Origin: Planctomycetota bacterium
GTDB taxonomy: Bacteria > Planctomycetota > J058 > J103
DNA length: 10,357 nt
Direction: 5' to 3'
Assembly: GCA_003694875.1 (NCBI GenBank)
Contig: RFJN01000456.1
Span: forward strand, 1 to 10,357
Below the pieces are notes generated by a model, which made no database searches, had not been told where the DNA came from, and saw only the letters and a list, made by a program, of their open reading frames with translations. Position 1 is the stretch's first letter; every line of letters starts with the position of its first letter. Positions 6,799 through 10,357 of this stretch are shown one piece after another. The position numbers and the translations under genes were made by a program.

Positions 6799-7509
6799 AT
6801 GCTGCTGAAGCGCACGATTCCGGTCGCGATCGCCTTCGTGGTGGGGCTGTGGTTCGCGATCCAGTACTACGTGCCCACCTCGTTCTCGGAACGCTCGCTC
6901 ACCTGGGCGTCGAACTGGGCGAAGATCCTGCTCGGCTTCGCCTACATTCTCGGGCTGTACTCGCTCGTGCACGTGCACTGGCAGAAGATCCGCCGCGGGC
7001 AGCCGGGCTATGGGTATTCGCTGCTCGTGTACGTGGGGCTCGTGGGCACGCTCGTGCTCGGTCTGTCGGGCGAGGTGCAGACACTCGTGGACATCGCGAC
7101 CGGAAAGGCGCACCACTTCGCCGACTTCCAGGCGTACAGCACCCACGACAAGCCGATCCCGAACTTCTCGAGCGGCTTCGACTGGGTCTACAACTACGTG
7201 TTCTACCCGGCCTCGGCGACCATGTTCAGCATCCTCGCGTTCTTCATCGCGTCCGCGGCCTACCGCACCTTCCGCGCCCGCACGATCGAGGCGGCGTTTC
7301 TGCTGATCGCGGCGATCATCGTCATGTTCGGCCGGGTGCCGATCGCGGCGGCGGTGCACCGGGCGATCCCCGACGTGGCCGACTGGATCATGGCGAATCC
7401 CAACATGGCGGTGAAGCGGGCGATCCTGATCGGGATCTCGCTCGGCACGATCGCGACCTCGCTGCGCATCATCTTTGGGATCGAGCGCGCCTACCTCGGA
7501 GGGGACTGA
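6799..7509 (+). CDS. Six-TM membrane protein, function unknown
   Basis: The product is 236 residues with about six hydrophobic helices: roughly 5-24, 40-60, 73-91, 130-152, 163-180 and 206-226. The loop at about 92-129 (VDIATGKAHHFADF to PNFSSGFDW) is polar, and positive clusters follow helices 2 and 4 (HWQKIRRG, YRTFRAR). With these on the cytoplasmic side, that long loop is external. The C-terminus ends FGIERAYLGGD. I see no transporter signature and no cofactor-binding pattern; HH at 105-106 is in the loop. ATG 6799 has GGAGGAG (6786-6792) 6 nt upstream. The gene sits 22 bp after the DUF6754-type gene and 1 bp before the next one, so it very likely belongs to the same complex. Function not recognised. 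Confidence 0.87.
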   Translation: MLLKRTIPVAIAFVVGLWFAIQYYVPTSFSERSLTWASNWAKILLGFAYILGLYSLVHVHWQKIRRGQPGYGYSLLVYVGLVGTLVLGLSGEVQTLVDIATGKAHHFADFQAYSTHDKPIPNFSSGFDWVYNYVFYPASATMFSILAFFIASAAYRTFRARTIEAAFLLIAAIIVMFGRVPIAAAVHRAIPDVADWIMANPNMAVKRAILIGISLGTIATSLRIIFGIERAYLGGD

Positions 7510-7510
7510 C

Positions 7511-8626
7511 GTGCGCTGGCTGCTGCAGATCGACCGTCGCTACATCTACATCGTCGTCGCGGTCGCGATCATCTCGGCGCACCTGCTGCGCGACAAGGTG
7601 CACTTCCCGATCTACGCGAGCAAGCCGGTGCGCGGGGTCCACGACGCGATCGAGAAGCTTGGGCGCGGCGACGTGGTGCTCGCCTCGCTGGACTTCGATC
7701 CCGCCTCGGCGCCCGAACTCGATCCCATGGCGCGCGCGGTGCTGCGGCACTGCTTCTCGAAGGGGCTGCGGGTGATCGGCATGACGCACTGGCCGTCGGG
7801 GATCGGGCTCGCGGAGCAGATCATCACCGAGACGGTGCGCGAGTTCGACGACGTGGTGGTGGCGTACCGGATCTTCGAGCGTCGCAAGGAGGCGCGCGCG
7901 GAGATCGAGCGGCTGCGTTCGCTCGAGGGGGTGACGCTCGGCGCGGAGGTCGCGCGCTGGCCGGCGGCGACGGTGAACGCCGGTCGGGCGAGGATCGACG
8001 GCGGAGCGAAGCCCGAACTCACGTGGTCGCTCGGGCTGCGCGAGGCGGTGGCGACGATCGGCACCGGAGCGCCGAAGCTCGCGAAGCTCGGCAAGCGGCG
8101 CTGGGCGGTGCTCGTGCAGATCGCGCGCAAGCCGACGCTCACCTACGGCGAGGACTACTGCTTCCTCGGACAGCGCGCGGGTGCGGGGATCCTGATCATC
8201 ACCATGGGCCAGTCTCTGTATGCGGCGTTTCCGGTCGACAACGCGGGCAACTCCACGCGCGCCATGCCCATGCTGCAGGACGTGCGCTCGCTCTCGGACA
8301 TCGACTACCTGATCTGTCTCGCCTCGGGCAACACCGGCGAGACGTGGGTCGCCTACGGCTCGGAGCGCTACCACTTCCCCATGGGGATCGGGTGCACCGC
8401 CGTGATCGCGCCCGATCTGTACCCGTTCTACCAGGCGGGCCAGATCACGGGGATCATCGGCGGGATCAAGGGCGCGTGGGAGTACGAGGCGCTGATCGGG
8501 ATCCCGGGCTCGGCGACCGAGGCGGTGCCGGCGCAGACCGCCGCGCACCTGCTCGTGATCGTGCTGGTGCTGCTGTGCAACGTGGGCTACTTCCTCGCCG
8601 GCCGTGGCCGCGCGGTGGCGAGCTGA
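7511..8626 (+). CDS. Two-TM protein with a large alpha/beta domain, function unknown
   Basis: The product is 371 residues. A TM helix at about 11-26 (YIYIVVAVAIISAHLL) and another at about 344-363 (AAHLLVIVLVLLCNVGYFLA) flank a soluble region. The region starts Rossmann-like: VHDAIEKL, VVLASLDFDPASAPEL, a helix, RVIGMTHWPSGIGLAEQ. It ends with GCTAVIAPDLY and GGIKGAWEYE. Residues about 124-210 are rich in Arg, Lys, Ala and Glu and may be an insertion. The basic C-tail (RGRAVAS) argues for an internal C-terminus and hence an external domain, but charges on both sides of the first helix are similar, so the side is uncertain. Motif order resembles the cytoplasmic domain of the 493-residue protein. 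GTG 7511 follows GGAGGGG (7498-7504) and begins 1 bp after the previous stop; a TTG at 7475 would overlap that gene and lacks support. Confidence 0.86.
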   Translation: MRWLLQIDRRYIYIVVAVAIISAHLLRDKVHFPIYASKPVRGVHDAIEKLGRGDVVLASLDFDPASAPELDPMARAVLRHCFSKGLRVIGMTHWPSGIGLAEQIITETVREFDDVVVAYRIFERRKEARAEIERLRSLEGVTLGAEVARWPAATVNAGRARIDGGAKPELTWSLGLREAVATIGTGAPKLAKLGKRRWAVLVQIARKPTLTYGEDYCFLGQRAGAGILIITMGQSLYAAFPVDNAGNSTRAMPMLQDVRSLSDIDYLICLASGNTGETWVAYGSERYHFPMGIGCTAVIAPDLYPFYQAGQITGIIGGIKGAWEYEALIGIPGSATEAVPAQTAAHLLVIVLVLLCNVGYFLAGRGRAVAS

Positions 8627-8650
8627 GCGAGCGAGAGAGAAGGGCGGAGC

Positions 8651-9478
8651 ATGGACACGCAGGCGCAAGGCGATACGACGACGACTCGCGGCGACCGCAT
8701 CTTCTACGTCGTCCTGACGCTTCTGTTCGTCGGGCTCTCGGCGTGGTCGCTCTCGGGCGAGACCGGCCACCGCTTCACCGCCCCGGACGGGACGGTGTCC
8801 TGGCTGCCGGTGGGCCGCGGCCCGGCGTGGGAGACGCTCGGGGTGCTCGTGGCGGCGGGGCTCACGCTCGCGCTCTACAGCTTCCTCTACAAGGACAACC
8901 CCTTCTTCAAGGCGGCCGAGCACATCTACGTCGGCGTGGGGCTCGGCTACTCGCTCGTGATCGCGTGGTTCCAGTACATCAAGGCCGAGCTGTACTTCCC
9001 GCTCGTGAAGTACTGGGTGCGCGACGGGGTGCAGGGCCAGCCCGACTACCTGCTGATCGTCCCGCTCGTGCTCGGGCTGTTCCTGCTCGCGCGCTTCATC
9101 CGGCCGCTGCAGTGGCTCTCGCGCTGGTCGTTCGCGTTCATCATCGGCTTCGGCTCCGGGGTGGCGATCCCCAACATCATCCACGCCAACGTGCTGCAGC
9201 AGATGCAGTCGTCCATGGCGGCGATCGAGTTCGGCAACGTGTGGCTCGCCGCCAACGCGCTGTGCGCGCTGCTCGGCGTGGTGTCGGTGCTCGTGTACTT
9301 CTACTTCAGCGTCGAGCACAAGGGGGCGATCGGGGTGGTGTCGAAGATCGGAATCTGGTTCCTCATGATCTCGTTCGGCGCGAGCTTCGGCTACACGGTC
9401 ATGGGCCGCATGGCGCTGTTCGTGGGGCGGGTGCAGTGGCTGATCGAGGAGTGGCTGCGGATTCCGCTGTCGTCGTGA
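8651..9478 (+). CDS. Seven-TM membrane protein, function unknown
   Basis: The product is 275 residues with about seven hydrophobic helices: roughly 16-34, 62-80, 92-109, 133-150, 158-176, 198-219 and 233-258. The N-terminus (MDTQAQGDTTTTRGDR) is polar. Recognisable segments include LYSFLYKDNPFFKAAEH (75-91), GVGLGYSLVIAWFQYIK (95-111) and IIGFGSGVAIPNIIHANVLQ (164-183). The glycine-rich helix of that last segment, followed by a conserved-looking amphipathic part (QQMQSS), could line a channel or a helix interface, which is speculation. No known transporter motif is seen. ATG 8651 has an AGAAGGGCGGAG purine stretch just upstream, 24 bp after the preceding stop. The gene ends inside the GTGA start of the acetyltransferase gene. 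Together with the 6-TM and two-TM proteins it probably forms the membrane part of the operon's product. Confidence 0.87.
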   Translation: MDTQAQGDTTTTRGDRIFYVVLTLLFVGLSAWSLSGETGHRFTAPDGTVSWLPVGRGPAWETLGVLVAAGLTLALYSFLYKDNPFFKAAEHIYVGVGLGYSLVIAWFQYIKAELYFPLVKYWVRDGVQGQPDYLLIVPLVLGLFLLARFIRPLQWLSRWSFAFIIGFGSGVAIPNIIHANVLQQMQSSMAAIEFGNVWLAANALCALLGVVSVLVYFYFSVEHKGAIGVVSKIGIWFLMISFGASFGYTVMGRMALFVGRVQWLIEEWLRIPLSS

Positions 9479-10005
9479 GCCGCGAGGGCGCAGGCGAGCC
9501 GGCGTTGGTGCGGCTCGAGCCGGCGCGCGTTCTCGCACTGCGCGCGCGGGTGCTGCGGCCGGCCCGTCCGCTCGAGGCGGCGCGGTTTGCGGGCGATGAC
9601 GATCCGCGCACGCTGCACCTCGGGGTGCTCGGGGCGGACGGCGAGCCGGTGGCCGTGGCGACGCTGCTGTGCGAGCCGCTTCCCGACGAAGCGCAACGCA
9701 GCGAGTGCGCGGGGCGCGGCTGGTGGCGGCTTCGCGGCATGGCGGTCGAGCCCGCGCTGCGCGGCCGCGGGCTCGGGCGCCGGCTGCTCGCGGTCTGCGA
9801 GCGGGAGGCGGCGGCGCGCGGTGCGCACGCCGTGTGGTGCAACGCCCGGCGCACCGCGATCGGTTTCTACGAACGCTGCGGCTGGCGCTGCGTCTCGGCC
9901 CCCTTCGAGATCCCCGGCATCGGTCCCCACCGGCGCATGGTGCGGGAGGTGGCGGCGCTCGGGCGAGAGGATGGCGCCGAGCGGGCGGGCTCGTGGGCTC
10001 GCTGA
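9475..10005 (+). CDS. GNAT-family N-acetyltransferase
   Basis: The product is a 176-residue single-domain GNAT enzyme using acetyl-CoA, cytoplasmic. The core shows LRARVLRP (22-29), DDDPRTLHLGVL (41-52), the strand-4 and acetyl-CoA pyrophosphate loop GMAVEPALRGRGLGRRLL (88-105; RGRGLG at 96-101), and the C-terminal strand with TAIGFYERCGW (127-137) followed by GIGPHRRM (148-155). FYERCGW and the GI-PH-RM ending resemble the YjcF/ElaA-type branch of small GNATs. The substrate cannot be told from sequence. GTG 9475 is chosen because it overlaps the previous TGA (GTGA), giving translational coupling. It lacks a clear Shine-Dalgarno sequence, and TTG 9505 or GTG 9508 would still keep the domain. 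Its place as last gene may mean it modifies a component of the complex, or that it simply shares the promoter. Confidence 0.88.
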   Translation: MSREGAGEPALVRLEPARVLALRARVLRPARPLEAARFAGDDDPRTLHLGVLGADGEPVAVATLLCEPLPDEAQRSECAGRGWWRLRGMAVEPALRGRGLGRRLLAVCEREAAARGAHAVWCNARRTAIGFYERCGWRCVSAPFEIPGIGPHRRMVREVAALGREDGAERAGSWAR

Positions 10006-10120
10006 GTTCGGCGGCGGGGCGCCAGCCCGCGCACCGGTGAAACCCGGGGGGCACGGGCGGCCAGCACGCCCCGCGGCGACGACGAGACGCCGCCGGTCCC
10101 AGAACGACGTGGCGTTCCAG

Positions 10121-10136
10121 GGCGCTCGCGAGCGCC
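10121..10136. repeat. 16-bp perfect palindrome
   Basis: GGCGCTCGCGAGCGCC is a perfect 16-bp palindrome 116 bp after the acetyltransferase stop. As RNA it would fold with only a tiny loop. As DNA it could be a protein-binding site or the core of a terminator-like element. GC-rich composition raises the chance of such a palindrome arising without function. Confidence 0.35.
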
Positions 10137-10287
10137 TCACCGACTGCAGCGCTCCATAGACGCGGCCCACAGGTTCGTCGCGAACGCATGGGCGTCCATG
10201 CTACATGCGCGGCGTTGCCGCTCGAAGCCGTCGTCCCGCCGCTGCTCCCGGGCGGCTCCGGCCTGCGAATGGTTGCCGCAACGGGAT

Positions 10288-10325
10288 GGAGGCGGAGGAC
10301 GCTCGGCGCGCGTCCCTCCGCCTCC
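10288..10325. terminator. Strong GC hairpin, possible terminator without T-tract
   Basis: GGAGGCGGAGG (10288-10298) pairs perfectly with CCTCCGCCTCC (10315-10325). ACGC (10299-10302) then pairs with GCGT (10310-10313) around the 7-nt loop TCGGCGC, with one bulged C at 10314. This makes 15 base pairs, far stronger than anything else in the window's gaps. No T-run follows on either strand, so it is not a canonical intrinsic terminator. It lies 282 bp beyond the operon's last stop and could end the operon's transcript, end a gene arriving from the right, or be a dispersed hairpin repeat. Confidence 0.35.
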
Positions 10326-10357
10326 GTGGGTGGCGTGCTCGCTGTCGAGATCCGCGC

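Larger units (their letters stand above)
10006..10357. other. Non-coding stretch at right end, no gene found
   Basis: About 350 bp without a convincing gene. Frames here lack the regular codon pattern of the neighbours. One minus-strand frame stays open from the window edge to a TGA at 10139-10137, but it reads through a strong hairpin as Gly/Pro runs and looks fortuitous. Visible structure: a weak stem GCGGG/CCCGC (10014-10018, 10026-10030) just after the last stop, a 16-bp palindrome (10121-10136), GCATGG/CCATGC (10186-10191, 10196-10201), GTTG/CAAC (10272-10275, 10279-10282) and the strong hairpin at 10288-10325. No tRNA or T-tract terminator is visible. Confidence 0.5.

Noticed and set aside
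4119..6815. Minus-strand open frame of 898 codons
   Set aside because: It is the antisense shadow of the BSH/KOW and DUF6754-type genes, with His/Arg/Asp-rich composition and no recognisable domain.
7469..10189. Minus-strand open frame of 906 codons
   Set aside because: It is antisense to four genes with clear TM or GNAT features, and the translation is compositionally abnormal.
10137..10357. Minus-strand frame entering from the right edge and stopping at 10139-10137
   Set aside because: Its last 20 or so codons look plausible, but upstream it translates the strong hairpin as Gly and Pro runs. No family is recognisable and the codon pattern is irregular.

Overview
The window is very GC-rich bacterial DNA with almost exclusively G or C in third codon positions, Shine-Dalgarno-led genes with several GTG starts, and sigma70-like promoter boxes. 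That fits a high-GC Gram-negative-type bacterium. I cannot name the phylum from this sequence alone. No rRNA, tRNA, insertion sequence, integrase or CRISPR array is visible.

Left part (1-1892): the last 46 codons of an unidentified + strand gene end at 143. A convergent minus-strand gene (278-1780) encodes a 500-residue cytosolic HtrA-family serine protease that resembles the plant DEG9 type (protease plus two PDZ-like regions, no signal peptide). The 112 bp upstream of it hold two back-to-back promoters. One appears to give a leaderless protease mRNA. The other drives the operon that fills the rest of the window.

Main part (1893-10005): eight + strand genes with gaps of 1-33 bp or overlaps, probably one transcript. 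In order: a 133-residue cytosolic protein; a 618-residue GlmL-like ASKHA ATPase with a C-terminal extension; a 375-residue barrel-sandwich (lipoyl-like) plus KOW protein; a 493-residue signal-peptide-bearing membrane protein with an FN3-like external part and a domain that I believe is DUF6754; a 6-TM protein; a 371-residue protein with a large domain between two TM segments; a 7-TM protein; and a GNAT acetyltransferase. There are no glutamate mutase subunits, so the GlmL-like ATPase probably does not serve that enzyme. The layout suggests three soluble cytoplasmic components (ATPase, scaffold, small protein) working with a four-protein membrane assembly. I know of no assigned function for this combination.

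The most useful new observation is that the soluble domain of the 493-residue protein (about 277-464) and that of the 371-residue protein (about 39-325) share a pattern of motifs in the same order. They may be diverged copies of one domain.

Right end (10006-10357): no convincing gene. It contains a 16-bp perfect palindrome and a strong 15-bp GC hairpin without a T-tract.
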